Source of the DNA: Xiphias gladius
Lineage: Eukaryota > Chordata > Actinopteri > Istiophoriformes > Xiphiidae
Assembly: GCF_016859285.1 (NCBI RefSeq)
Contig: NC_053400.1
Span: 34,351,001-34,415,000, forward strand
Direction of reading: 5' to 3'
DNA: 64,000 nucleotides
Part shown: piece by piece, positions 14,126 through 26,900 of the stretch
How the letters are laid out: each line of letters opens with the position of its first letter
Position numbering within the stretch: position 1 is the stretch's first letter
The notes under the pieces: generated by a model
Database searches by the model: none
Seen by the model: only the letters and a program-made list of their open reading frames with translations
What the model was told of the DNA's origin: nothing
Made by a program: the position numbers and the translations under genes

Positions 14126-14462
14126 TTCTACTCTTGTAATGGCTAAATGGCGTTCTGTGCTCCCCCGTCTGTGTTCATGTCTTAAATGGACTAGTTTAGT
14201 GGCGTTTTGGCCGAGCTTGTGGCGGCAGTTGATGTTGGACTCTCCTGGTACGTGACACTCGGTAAAGTTTATTTTGGGCCACGTTTGATTGTGAAAGTAT
14301 TCACTAGAGTAACTTGAGGGAGATGCACACAGGTGTTTGGGTTTTGGTCTTGAGGGGGGAGAGAGCTACATAGTGTTTGATGAGGTAGGTTCCTCATCAA
14401 TGGCTACAACTATTATTCTGCTGAAAGAATGAAACAATCAACGCGTTTGCTGATGCTGATAA

Positions 14463-14468
14463 TTTATT
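14463..14468 (-). terminator. Poly(A) signal of the C-type lectin-like gene
   Basis: TTTATT on plus reads AATAAA on minus, about 70 bases past the stop codon at 14537. This implies a very short 3' UTR and supports the gene model. Confidence 0.65.
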
Positions 14469-14536
14469 GCAGTAATTGTCAAAGTTGTTTTAGCAGTGGT
14501 TACAGTGACGCAGGCTGGTTCTTCAACTTGAGACGA

Positions 14537-17500
14537 TCAGGCTTTCTTTTGACACAAAAAGAACCTTTTTTCTGAACAGGAAATGTTGCTCCAGGGTTCC
14601 AAGACTGAAAGAACAAGAGGAAGCATCACATTCAGATTCAGGGTCATTATGAGCTGTAGTTTAATATCCAGAATTAATTTCTCACATTTAAATAAATAAA
14701 AAGGTTGAAGTACTTGCGGTCTCAAAATAGCAATTTGATCCACCTGCCAGCACCTTTACAGCTCACTGTTTAACACACTATATTTCATTTGTTCCTTATG
14801 ACAGGCTGTGGCTTTATGAGGGTTCAGGGGTTCACCAAATTCCATTTTAAGGACTTTTTTAAGACCTTTTGAATACAAGAGCAGTTTCAGGTGGTCGAAT
14901 TTTAAGCTCTGTGATTGGGGGATTCCTGCACAAATGCACCTTTGGAGTCGTAGTTGACATCTAGAGTGAATATTTTATGGCCATGAGCTCGTACCTTCGA
15001 CCTTTCATCAGAGAACCAGATCATTTCTAACACCGCTGATAATTGCTTGGACTGGCTATTGAACCAGGAGAGTTTCATGTCGATCCAAACTGTAGAAGAG
15101 CTCCAACTGTGAGTCAGTGACACTGTCTGTGAGAAGAACGAATGGCACGTTTAATTCCAGAACCAGGGACGCCAAGAAAAGCTCCCCTGTCTTCACAGCC
15201 CTGTGAGTGAGGTTTACAGGTGCTGGTAGGTGGATTTCGTTTCCCCCCGTTTCCATTCCTCGTGCTAAGCTAAGCTAACTGGCTTCTAGCTGTAGCTTCG
15301 TCTACAAACATGAAAGTGGTGTAATTCTCTGCAAGAAAGCAAATAAAAAAAATAAGAAAACCTTCCGAAACTATTGCTTTTAGGTCAGTCGAGTAGAACT
15401 CAGTTTCCTAACTCGGTCACTACTTTTTAAGACTCAATTAACTTGATGTCCAAAGAGTCACTGTTATTATATTAACTGTCTTCATGCCCTGCTCAGCATT
15501 AACACTTCTCTTCTACATTAATTTTTTTTTTTCTTACGGAGAGAGTTCATCACCACACAGTCCCCACTCTGCTCCCAGTTGCCAGACTGGTCCCCGCATC
15601 CGTCAATTGCAAACGATCCACTTCCATCGATCCAGCAAAATACACCCTGAAAAGAGAAATCAGCCAGTTGGGTGAACCAACTCAGGCACCTTCTCGGTCA
15701 GATGCTGTCCAGCCAACCCGCCCAAATCATCGTCTTCTGACAAAATCAACATAAATCCTGATTAATGGAGAAGGCTCTGCCCTGTATTTGGATAAAAAGC
15801 CGTTTAAAATGATCACAGTGAAAGTTAGAGGCCACTAAAGGTCGTCTTCTCAACTTCACTGCCACACACTCCAACCCTCACTGAGCAGCTTAGGTCACTG
15901 TGGAGTGAAAGCTCCGTTTACCCCGTACACACTGAAACACAAAGTGTTGTTCCACTGTGGACGGAGGGCTGAAACAGACAGAACTGGCTCAGTGTGGACC
16001 AGTGTGGATCCTCTAAGGCTCTCACTGCTCACATTTTGTCCTTTGGCTCCGATCCAGAAGTCATATCCAACGAGGCGATTCTGGACCAAGAACCGCATCA
16101 CGCTTTTGTACTCCTTCAAAGTCCTGAATGATAGCAGATGACCACCTTCCCTTCTGCAGGACTCCTGAAAAAAAAAAAAAAAACCACAAAGAAGAAGAAT
16201 TACGCCTCAATCCACCATCATGTGTTCAATGTTAAATGAATAATAAAACCATTATGAAACAAATAGTTAAGTAAACAAACTGTTTAAAAACTACCTGCTC
16301 TATATGAAAAGTGCCCAGAGGTCACTTCTGTGATGATTTGGGGCTGTATAATTAAATTGACTTGAAGTCTTTTCTCTTGTAAAACTGGAAAACACAGTTT
16401 GAAAACACTTTGGATGAAGCCTAAATCTGACCTTTGTGTCACCTGTCCACGTTACTTTCCTAGTGCTACTTTGCCGGCGGCTGTAATGAGAGCTGGATAC
16501 GGCACCGCCACTCGGCCTCGCTGCTAAAATAAAAAAATTTAAAAAATTAAAAACGAATATATAATTTGTCACAGCAGCCACTTGCGGAACTGCGATGAAA
16601 ATCCCCACCATAGAAGAGACGTCTGCAAAAGTGTTGGGAGGACACCTCCAACTGCAAACAAGGGCAGTTACTATATTGAATTTTGAATCCATGGGAGTTA
16701 TAGATTTGTAAAAAAAAACCAAAAGGCTGGTGAGAACTGCAGTTATAGTTCCCACGAGGGGAGACAACTGACACAAAGGTCAGATTTATGCTTTATCTGA
16801 ACTGTCCTTTCTGCTTTGACAAGAGAAAAGACATCAAGGATAAAGACCAACTGGTTACTCGTCCTTCCTCTGCCAAAGAGCAGCGCACAGTCGCTTCCCT
16901 GAGGTTCTCGATTAGGATTAAACAGTCTGAACAGACGGGGCTGGGAAGCTTGCGAGCCTGCTTGTTAGCAGAGACTGCGACTCTGCTAACGTTAGCTGCT
17001 GCCCTTAACACTGTCTCTTCACTCGGAACTCCGGCTAGCTAGCTAGGTAGGTAGGTAACGCGTGTAGCCTGGTTAAGCTACGAAAAGACACTGTGTTTAC
17101 TTACAGCAGAAGGTAGTTGGTTGGTCCAATGATGAAAAGTGGCAGGTTGAAATAAACATTTGTATTATGAAATAAAAATAAAGTCCCAAAAAACTCTACT
17201 TTATGAAAATCAGATAAATTACTGCAGAATGAGGAGTTGAGCTCCATACACTATGACTATCTGAGCAGGATGAGGTTTCTTTACTGCCTGTACTCTGATG
17301 TGTGCGTTTTTATTACCTGTGATGTCTCAAATGTTGCCGTAGTGTTCAATGCTCGAAAACAGAGGCTACTACTCAGCTGGTACCAGCCCATCTCAGGACA
17401 TGGTTCAGGCAGTTGTAACTTCTTCCCTTTATAAAAAGGCCTGTTTTCAGTTCCTGCAACACAGAAATAAAGAAGAGCTGTCAGTTTTGTGTTTCTGTTG

Positions 17501-17605
17501 TCTATGTAGAACATTATTTTGTGTTTGGTTCTTACCGGCTGCAGAGTCCGTCATGAACATCAGGACCACCAGGAGGAGGACGGCAGTTACCACAAAAGGA
17601 CGCAT
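14537..17605 (-). CDS. Secreted single-domain C-type lectin-like protein (171 aa)
   Basis: Five coding exons on the minus strand: 17605-17536, 17453-17317, 16164-16033, 15646-15538 and 14604-14537 (stop). All introns are GT/AG and the phases agree throughout (70+137+132+109+68 = 516 nt). Residues 1-23 form a signal peptide (MRPF, then a V/L/M-rich core, then SAA). The rest is a long-form C-type lectin-like domain: CPEMGWYQLSSSLCF (Cys42, Cys55), ESCRREGGHLLSF (Cys72), DFWIGA, WIDGSGSF, NWEQSGDC (Cys143), WSNISC (Cys159) and FFLCQKK (Cys167). Family knowledge predicts disulfides 42-55, 72-167 and 143-159; Cys117 and Cys130 would be an extra pair. No EPN or QPD motif is present, and the usual WND reads WSN, so calcium-dependent sugar binding is unlikely. 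Two N-glycosylation sequons are visible (NTT at 60, NIS at 156). The ligand is unknown; immune or venom-type lectin roles are speculative. The exact subfamily was not identified. Confidence 0.88.
15235..15345 (+). repeat. Dispersed 'gctaagctaagctaa' repeat, copy 1 (intronic)
   Basis: Contains ccgtttccattc, gtgctaagctaagctaact and ctgtagcttcgtc. It is inversely related to 47755-47945, where the complementary words appear. It lies in the last intron of the lectin-like gene. Both copies match a repeat known to be abundant in teleosts. Confidence 0.6.
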
Positions 17606-17780
17606 GGCTCAGGGCTCCCAGATTCTCACAGAACTCCACAACTGGAATATCAGCTGGAAATGTCACCCAGTTCAGCTCTGTTACAACGAGCGACACTAAA
17701 ATAACGGATTTCAAAAGGTGTAAGTTCTAAAGCAAAACACTGGAGCTCTGAGGCTCCTAAAAACATCCACAGAGACGAGG

Positions 17781-17845
17781 ACTCACCTCAGACGCTGCTC
17801 CTCTTTCTGGCTCCACCCGGATGACAGTCTGGTCTTAAATGTTCT
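17781..17845 (-). promoter_or_regulatory. Putative TATA-like box and 5' UTR exon of the lectin-like gene
   Basis: On minus, ATTTAAGACC (plus 17831-17840) is a TATA-like element. About 45 bases downstream, CTGAG|GTGAGT (donor on plus 17781-17786, exon end 17787) is a strong splice donor that could join a noncoding first exon to the ATG exon. Candidate acceptors lie at about 17640-17665 on minus. This is an inference from position only. Confidence 0.45.
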
Positions 17846-17849
17846 TCTC

Positions 17850-20800
17850 TGACGTACCGAGTTCATATCGATTTTACTCTTCAAACACGGGGAAAAAACA
17901 CGACTGAAAAATGAAGTGTCAATAATTTTAACAAAAGTCACGTAACACTGCCCAAAACCTGATTTGCAATTGTCAAGGTTGACACCTTCAAGACATTTTG
18001 ATTTTACTGTGCAAATAAGAACAGGGCAGCAGTACAACTTCTATGTTCTTGTGTGTGTAATAACGTCAGACTTCTGTAGGACACTCGCCCTGAAAACATG
18101 AGGTGGAGACAGACTAACCGCTCGGGGCTCTACACACACACAGCGTTTGAGCCAGGACAGTGATGCTTAGGTGACACTTTTCTAGGAGGTCACTGCTCCA
18201 TCCAGTGGGGACAATAAACATTACTGTTGAAACTGTAAATGCTTTCTTACAAAATAATACCGACGATATAAGAATTGATAGACACTTTTAATGACTCAAA
18301 ATCCAGCCTCTGAACAGAGACTCTCTCAGCTGAATGCCGTGTTGTTCACTCCAGATCTTCAGATAAGGACGGTAAAGTTTAAAAAAAACAATCTAGTTGT
18401 GTTTTTTGTTCAGTATTGCTGTTGTTGAACAGCCTTTAATAAACCCCACTTCCCATAAGCCCAAAAACTTTGCAGGCTAAATGTCCATGGACGAGTCGAG
18501 GGGCTTTGGTTAATTCAAAAATGTCTGTAATAACAGCAGGACAGAGAGGACAGGACAGTGGACACTGTACGTGTTGACACAGAGATTACAGCTACGAAAC
18601 TGGACAAATTACATTAGAAGACAGTGAATGTGAATTTTTATGAATATGGACGAAACCAAGTTCTGAAATTTTCGTGGGAGCTGTAGTTTTTTGTATTCTA
18701 AAATATGTTTTTTTTAACTTTGTTCAAACCACAAAGGCTTCAACTTCTACTATGTAGTGGATGCTGATTTGTCTTAGAATATGACCAGTAACATTTGTTT
18801 TTCAGAGAGACCAGTGAAAGAAATGCTGAATGAGAGACTGTACTGAGTTAAAGAAACTAGTGGATCAGAGGCTAGCATGAACCTGACAACTTGATTTTTG
18901 AATACACTAAAAAAAGAATGAAGGAAAATCCTAAAGCTGTAACTTTCGTACAAAATGTACAACAGTTTAAAAAAATTAACGTTCGAAAAATGAAGTTAAA
19001 CTACACATAACTGACTCTAACTTTCTTTATTATAACCTGGGACCGTCCACCCCCAAAAAACGACCCCACAGGTCGTCTGTGCAGCAGCTCCTTAGGACCC
19101 ATGGTTAGGTTTTATCGCGAGGGGACCTCTTGTGGGTGAAGTAATTATTACGGGAGCAAAGGAGGAGGTCCGGGCGGATGGATGGGTCCGTCGACATGGG
19201 AGACTGGTGTTCGTCTCCCGTTTGGAACCAGTGGTCATCGTGGTTTCTTTTGACCCTGACCGTTCCACAGCCGTAACTGCCTTTACCGCTGTAACCAGGA
19301 CGACGAAGGTCCCCTGTCCTCAATGACATTAACAACATCAATGTGATGTGATTAAAAAGGTAGAACTGAGGGCCTCCAACATTGCTTTAGCATTACGGCC
19401 CGTAAGATCTAAAAATGAGAAACCTGCGAACAACATTCATCCTGCTCTTGAGTTTATATGGGACAACTGAAAGCTGTGACACTTTACGTTTGAAGGGGTT
19501 ACCGCTACAATGGCGTGCTCCTGGTCAAACCCTCTATAGGGGATGCATTTCGTTCACGGAATAAAAAAAGATACGAAGAATAATGGAAGACACCAACTTT
19601 CAATACAGCATGTCCCACCAAATCCAAGATGTTTGCAAACAGTAGCACAATATAGAGTAGTAACTGACCACACTTTTGCTTACACTTGACATTTATACTC
19701 TGCCACTTCATGATGTCTGGCCTAGATCGACTGCTATTTGGAGGTATGTTGGGGAGACTTGGACTTATTACCAGGCTGGAAATTCAACTTGATATTTGAG
19801 AGTCACAAAAACAAAAAAAAAACCTGGTAACAACTCGGCATATCAGTAGATATTCATCTTTTCTTACATAAACACATAACACGCACAACCATCTTTGATA
19901 GGAGTATTTTTGATTAAAAACTGACAAATGTTTGTTTAAAATGGTGGAAAAACACTGTTTCTAAGTACAAACATATCTTTGAAACATATCTTTGATACTT
20001 CTCTGCTGACTTCTCTTGGCCAATGCGCCGATTTAAACTCGGGGTTCATGGTCACGATAATCCATCCGAGGCTCCAGCCCCTTGTGACCTTTAACAGGAT
20101 AAGTGGTACGATAGAAGATAAACAGACGCTTCATTTCTGTTTCTCATCACAGTTGAACCACCTTTGTGAAAAACTGTTGAAATTCTTCCCAGCAGCAACT
20201 CGTGTCCTGGTTCCTCGGGATATATTTGGACAGGTTGTGGATTTTTCTACCTTGATCATTAAACTCATGACTCACACGCTGTGTTTTCAAAGCAAATATT
20301 GGAGATGTAGATTTTAAACTTCCCTGTGTCCTCGTCAGTTAAATTCAACGCTTATCCTCTCTGAATGATCGTCTCAATGATGACTCGAGGCAAACGCGCT
20401 GTTTGGTTCAAGTTGCTGTGGGTCATTCTAGGTGAGTTTCTGTGGGTTTCATGCTGACGGGGGATTCGCTGAAGGCATCGAACATTCCGGGTGCCACCGG
20501 ACACATCGATACCCATGATGTCATTTTATATTATTTTTCACAATAAAAAAAAAATAATAATCTTAGTAATGCGGTCAGCCTGAGTGGGTTTGCTCTTAGA
20601 CAATGTTTATCTCTCATAAAAACTAGGCTGGATTACCAAATGGGCAAAGCCAAGGAATCCAGATCCCGAGGGGCCCCCAAAGCCCCAGGTTTGGGGGCTC
20701 CAGATCCCGAGGGGCCCCCAAAGCCCCAGGTTTACTTCAGATTATTTCTGTCCCCATTATTATGATTAAACTGATGAATCTCATATCCGTTAGAAATTCG

Positions 20801-22600
20801 CTCCGCTGAATACGATATCAAGTCTGATGGCTCCTCCATCCTCCATCTTGTAGCCCCAGTCCTGTAGAGGTGCAGTGTAAAACGTATGACATGTAACTTT
20901 TCCACATTAAAATGTCTAAAAATGACGAGACCTATGTGACACATTTTGCTGAGTTGTGTTCTCACACTATCCCAAATGTTTCCATCAGTTTTCAAACTAG
21001 GATTAAAATGACCGATTTCTGTAGGTAACGGTTCGTTCGGTCACCTGCCGGTGGCGTCATATCCTCTTTGTACATGCGTCAGCGTTGGTGTCTGCCAGAA
21101 GCGGCCAAATTGACCTTTTATCCAGTTTTAAGCCACATTTTTACGATTACTTTTTAGATCTTGTTCATTTCTAACTATATACTTTAACCGGATGAAGGAT
21201 TTTTAGTTGTCGGACGTCTGGATCTTAAAATGCCAGAGAAACAAGCTGAGCAAACGTTAGCGGCCACTCAGATTGCAGCCCCTTCGAGACGTTCTGTGCC
21301 CCCCGAACAGCGTCAGAGAGACGCTGATTTTTAACGTGAAACTGCTTTATTCAGTGTTTTTACCGGATTACATCACCTGGTCCGTTTGTTTTGGAGAGGA
21401 GGAGACCTCTGCGGATAATTCGGCTCCTGGTAAAAACCTCCTGAACAATTAACATCGAGGAAATCGTAACTGGGAGAACCTGACTGCAATGACGCCATCG
21501 GTGGTGAAGACCACAACTCCCATGATCCCACTACTTCACAACGTCACCAAACACTGTCTTTTGTTATTGTTTTGATCGAGAGACCCCTAGTGGCAGAAAA
21601 TTACTTGGTGCCTTTGAAGACCTTCGTCGTTTTATTTTTATACTGAGCTCATTTTTTTTTATAAAGTTACGTTTTATGAAACTGCTTTGAATATTTCTGC
21701 GAGTGAAGTATTAACACACAGAACCTCGCAGGAGAACTGAAAGGCTGCGATCAACAGCTATTTTACTATCCACAGTCCTGACAATTGTCTTTAGTAACCA
21801 ATTGATTTTTCAGTGTATTAGAAAACAATAAAAATGCCAATCATTGCTCCCTAAAGGCCAAGTTAATTTATTCTATTTGCTTTATTTCGTTTGACCAACG
21901 GTCAAAAACCCAAAGATGCCGAGTCCATTATCATATAAAACTGGGAAACTTGCAAATGTTCACATTTGAGAATCAAAATTGCTGCCAAATGATTTTATGT
22001 CATTTTACCAATTAGCTGATCAACTAATCATTTCAGCTCTAGAGTACTGGTTGGTTTATTGGTGCCTGGAGAAATAATGAAACCGCCACGTGTAGTACAG
22101 GAGGTTAATCCAGTTTAGGACAAACATGAAGACAAGCTGAAAACTATAAAGTCTGGACAAACCACACATAAAGATGTTTTCCACCAACTTTGTCAGTCAG
22201 GAAGGAGCATAAACCTTATGAGTAAATACACTGCTCAGTAACCACTGGAGTTCTGGTTATAGGCGACCTAGAAAATCCCACAAGAAAACCAACGGTCACT
22301 TGCTTGGTCACATGTACCAAAACAAACATGGACGACAACCAGCAGCTTGTATTGTTAATATACAGTGACATTTATGCTGAGGAGGCCAAGAAAGGAGGAA
22401 AAAAGCTTAAATGATTAGATCGATTGAGAGTCATTGCAATTGATACCGTTTCTGGAATGTCCAGACGTCACTGGACACATTTTCCAAAGATAACCTAGTA
22501 CATGATTCCCTGGGCTGTTTTCCCGTGCTTTTCACACAACTGATTTACATCTTCTCTCTGAGCAAATAAATGATTGCATACAAACCACAAAAATTGGTTG
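17850..22600. other. Intergenic spacer between the lectin-like gene and gpn1
   Basis: No exons were recognised. The content is AT-rich unique-looking DNA with diverged repeats. About 20030-20110 resembles the 3' part of a dispersed element (ccagccccttgtgacctttaa, ggataagtgg). A 41-bp tandem duplication lies at 20659-20733. Open frames up to 112 aa (19979-20317) show no domain. Confidence 0.5.
20659..20740 (+). repeat. 41-bp tandem duplication, G/C-rich
   Basis: The segment starting ccagatcccgaggggccccc and ending gccccaggttt occurs twice in succession with a 41-base period. A diverged single copy, again ending gccccaggttt, is at about 57080-57121. This suggests the tail of a dispersed element that duplicated locally here. 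Confidence 0.7.
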
Positions 22601-23010
22601 CAAATTATATGGAGCCAGGACAAGACCCAGGGACACAGGGAGATTGTATTGTATTTCAAAAATCTCCCAAATGTTGCCCACAGATCCCTCTGTGGGCAAC
22701 GTGTGTGAGTGTGTGTGTGTGTGTGTATGAGTGTATCGAAAGCACTATCCTCTCAGATTCAGCCAAATGCTGCAAAACTGATAGGAAGGTGCTTCACAAT
22801 ACAGATGGATAATGACCAAAAACATACTGAGAAAGCAGCACAAAGCAAAGAAACGGAATATTCTTCAATGGCCAAGTCAGTGACCTGACCTCAACCCAAC
22901 TGAGCAGCCTTTCACTAACTGAAGACAAAACTGAGGGCAGAAAGACCCATGGACAAGCAGCAACTGAAGGCGGCTGCAGTAGAGGCCTCGAAGAGCATGT
23001 CAAGGGTCAT
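22600..23010 (+). pseudogene. Tc1/mariner-type transposase relic
   Basis: Segments from 22790 to 22910 read like the C-terminal catalytic part of a Tc1 transposase: a relic of the DNDPKHT block (gatggataatgaccaaaaacat) and of the WPSQSPDLNP block (caatggccaagtcagtgacctgacctcaaccc). An in-frame stop sits inside the second block. Upstream, a short GT microsatellite (about 22706-22728) interrupts the sequence. The relic is too decayed to be functional. Confidence 0.5.
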
Positions 23011-23224
23011 GGGTTCCAGCCCAGTGTTAAACATAATCCCTGTATCTGTCTCGGTTAATGCGATATTTTTGTGAAACAGCTTGATTTGAAGCCGAGCGTC
23101 TACACTTCAGTCACATCTTGATGTTTCATGGACAGAAGCAGAAGTACTTCTCTAGTACTTCTCTCTCCATCTCTGTAGGACACGCTTCCATTCAAACCTG
23201 TGGCCTCCCTCCGCTGGTATATTT

Positions 23225-23960
23225 GTAACGGTGTGTACTCACCGATGTATTCAGTCTGAACTCCTCTTGACCCGCCTACTGCTTGCGAGCGTCACATTTT
23301 ACGACAGTACCAGTGTCTTTACCGCAGCACAACATGGCAGACGCAGAGCAGCGTCCCTGTCCCGGTCCCGGTCCCGAGGAGGTTTTAATGGAAAAGCAGG
23401 AGAGTTCGGCAGCGGGGAAAACCAGCGAGGCGCCGGGGGCTGCTTCCCAGGACAAACCCGTTTGTCTGATCGTGCTGGGGATGGCGGGGTCCGGGAAAAC
23501 CACCTTCGTTCAGGTCAGTTAGCTGCTGTGGCTAACGGCGGCTAGCCGCGTGAGTTAGCTTCTCCAGGTAACTGGTATCAAGCCGAGACAGATAAGGGTT
23601 TTGAAACCCGCTGAAAACTAAATGTAATTTTTCTGACATTAGTGGATAGAAATGAAAATGGCGGGTTTCTTCACCGCTGTCTGTCCCCATGCTCGTCAGT
23701 CCTCAGCGACAGCTGTCCGCTGCACGTCTCTAGTAGCTGCAGCCTCTCAGTAAACCTGGTCTGGAGAGTGTTATTTTACAGACGAGCTTCACACGGACAC
23801 GCCTCGCAGCTCATTTGACAACACTTACCGCCGTTTTCCGCTCACCTGGACAGTGAAGAGGGGTTTTCCTGATCCCGAACCCACGATCCAGACCCACACC
23901 TGCGGGCTCGAGCATTTAAACGCGCGTCCACGCTGCTATGGGTAGTAAGCAGGCGTCCTA
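23225..23960 (+). promoter_or_regulatory. gpn1: CpG-rich gpn1 promoter / first-exon region
   Basis: CpG density rises clearly around the first coding exon and in the start of intron 1, compared with the CpG-poor DNA upstream. No TATA box is evident in the 100 bases before the ATG, consistent with a housekeeping promoter. Boundaries are approximate. Confidence 0.45.
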
Positions 23961-26900
23961 CTTCTGCAAAATGTCAACACACTTAACATACAGCAGGTCT
24001 GGAGTTCTTCTCTATTTTTCTTCTTGTCCTTAAAATCTCATGTTCAGACCAAAACCAAAAGAGAGCAGCTGTTCTGGGAAAATTACTGAGCCTTTTTTTT
24101 TAAAGCTGAAACTACGTGTATGTGAGGTGTTTTTAAAAGATTTACGTCTTCAGTAGGAACCAATGGGCTCGGAGCTGAGAGCCACAGGCAGAGGAGGGAA
24201 GGTGTTGGTTTGGATCTGCACATGGGATTTGTTGACTATGAGAAAATGATGGAAAACAGCAAGTTCTTTTCTTTCAACTCGCACACGATGCACCCCTATC
24301 CTAATGTCAGAGACTGTTGTATCCTACGGTTCACCGCTGTCTGCCAGTATAGCACCTATAAACTGTTGTGGAGATTTCCCTGGTTGTTGGTCAACTCGTC
24401 AGTGAAGAAAGCGTTTGGGAGCCCGAGATGTCTTACGCTGAAAATGTTTATTGAAGCTTGGCCGAGGAGAATGGAGAAATTATCAGTACAAGTTTTTGTG
24501 CATGATGCCGTCTCCAACCTGAAGCTCAGTCCCTTTTGCTTTGCTTTAACCCCTACAGATGATGCCACAAATACTTAACGCCCAGAAATGGTCCAACTCA
24601 GTGCCTCCACAGTTTGTGGAGTTAGTCTGTTGGTTCGCTATTCTGTCAACAGGGAAATGTTTTTACCCGTGTAAGTAAGTTAGTAAGTCTTAGTCAGATC
24701 ACATTGCGTGTAGCATTCAGTATAACGTCAGCGCATCCTGGTCTGGAGCCGCTGTTATCTGGCTATGTCCATGGATTCTAGCAGACCCCAATCTGTGGCG
24801 TGTAGGGAGGCAAAAGCAGCCATCGCCTTTGACCTTGGCTACCATAGCAACGCTGCTTCACTTTTATCAGAACGGCTCTGCTTTCCCCAAATAACCTCAG
24901 ACAGCTGCCCAACGTCTCAAGGGGAGAAGACAGTTTGCCTTGCAGAACGGTTTGAGACCTCAAGGCCCATGCTTGACCTGCGTAACCCAAAAGAAAATTC
25001 CCTAACATAAACAGACGTTAAAGTTTAACACCTGTTTAATTTAGGTTCCAAACATCAACATCCAGACATCACGCTGTTGTGGCAGAACCCACAGACAGTT
25101 ATCGCTTTATACCAAAAATCAAACCTTCTTTATGAGGCCGTTAAGGATCGTACCACATATCTGACATTGTTATTCCTTCTGTAAAACATCCCAAATAACA
25201 ACATGTCATGTCTCTTTTGTGTACAGTAGCTCTCTGTGTTGATCTCAGTGTTTTCTCTTTTCTCCAGAGGCTGACGGCCCACCTTCACTCTCTAAAAGCT
25301 CCTCCATATGTCATCAACCTGGACCCTGCCGTCCACGAAGTCCCCTTCCCTGCAAACATTGGTGAGGACCATTCTGTTTCCTGGACGGACAGAACATATA
25401 GTCAACCGTGCTGCTATGTGAAACTGAGAGTGACTGGTGGCTCACATACAGTACAGATTTGGTCAGTTTTTGGTCCCTCCTGCTCTCTGTAGCCTTCAGT
25501 CTCTCTGTCTTCTTTCCTCCAGACATCAGGGACACTGTGAACTACAAGGAGGTGATGAAACAGTACGGCCTCGGACCGAACGGAGGCATCGTGACGTCAC
25601 TCAACTTGTTTGCTACGCGCTTCGATCAGGTGACCAAATTATCACTGTGAATGAGCTAAACCAAAGCTGTGAACTATTTAAATCAAAGATCTCAACCCTT
25701 TAAACCAAAAGACTGTTTAAAGGTGCTATATGTGAGTTTTCTTTGACACCGAACGTGGTTTGTTGCCGGGTTGCGAGTGGCGGCGATGGTTGCTCGCCAA
25801 GAGCTTCAGCCGTTTTTGCGTTTACAAGACAGGAGGTTAGAATACATCCTCTGAGCAGAGCTACCTCCCCAGGGCAGCCTGGTCGTTACAGTGACTCACT
25901 ACAAAGTGTTATTACGAGTCGGGACGGGACAGGGCTAGCCTGTTAGTATGCTAACTTCAGTAGAATAGAAGAACTGATAGAAATAGAAGCAAAACTAAAG
26001 TTAACATTGGTGTTGCTCTCCACCACTGGAGAAAGCTCTGAGAGAGTAAATGAATGAAGTTTGATGCTGAACTCACAGCATTTCTTCCAGACTGGTAAGT
26101 AAACAGCTGTTAATGCTAATGTTGGCTATGTAGCGACTAGTAAAAAAAACTTACTGATAGCACCTTTAAACTGCTCAAAGTTTAGTTTGGTTTAAAGGCC
26201 TGAACAATGTAAAGTAAAGATCTGAAAACTTTAATCTAAAGCTCTCAACTTTTTAAACCATAGTGCTGAACCGTTGTCTGTACATCCATGGGTACACTGC
26301 TAACAGGAGCTGCTCATTGCTGATTCGGCAGCTTTTACTGGGGACAGTCTGACTAAATGTAAACAAGTATAGACTAAAAAACGTGGCTCGTGGGGGGGGG
26401 GGTTGAAAAATGACCCACGTACACTCTGGACAGGATCAGAGCAGGTGATGTTACAACCCCCCCAGTCTGAATAATTCCTCTTGTCCTCTGGAACTGGATG
26501 AAACTGTTTTGGTTTTAGTTTCCAGACGCAGAGTGTCTGATGAAATTAACAAACTAGTGTTAATTTTGTCAGCTATTATTAGCTTTAGTCTAACTCCTGC
26601 GATAAAAAGTCCATGTTAGTTTTAGTCATTTTTAGGCAACCTCCCCTTTTTATTTTTAGTCGCCTAAAACTCTGCACATTTTAGTTTGGTGTTAATCAGA
26701 GTATAACATAAACATTTAAGTCTAGTTTTAGCCAAGACCAAGAATGAGCATTTTAGTCAAACTTCACCAACTGATCTTAACAGTGAGGTCTGGGAAGATG
26801 CAGCAAGTTTAGCAAATCCAATGCAATCTAACTCTTGCAATATGAGTCAATAAAAGGTTGTTGACGATCATATTTGGTCATAGTTTTCGTTAACGAACTT

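Larger units (their letters stand above)
2996..14460. other. Gene-poor, repeat-rich spacer
   Basis: I found no convincing protein-coding exon chain in these 11.5 kb. Visible content: a dispersed fish-type repeat at about 3590-3765 (it includes a segment reading tctagcgccaccatcaggtc); a LINE/SINE tail-like segment at 3766-3835 (ttatttgtatagtg, acaaagtgc); a tRNA-SINE-like minus-strand segment near 4665-4735; a CA microsatellite at 6398-6452; an AATAAA at 13003-13008 after an undetermined AT-rich stretch; and several diverged dispersed repeats from 13140 to 14125. Open frames up to 135 aa lack recognisable motifs. Confidence 0.5.

Noticed and set aside
16300-16776. 158-aa minus-strand frame in an intron of the lectin-like gene
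   Set aside because: No domain is recognisable and the flanking exons join in phase without it.
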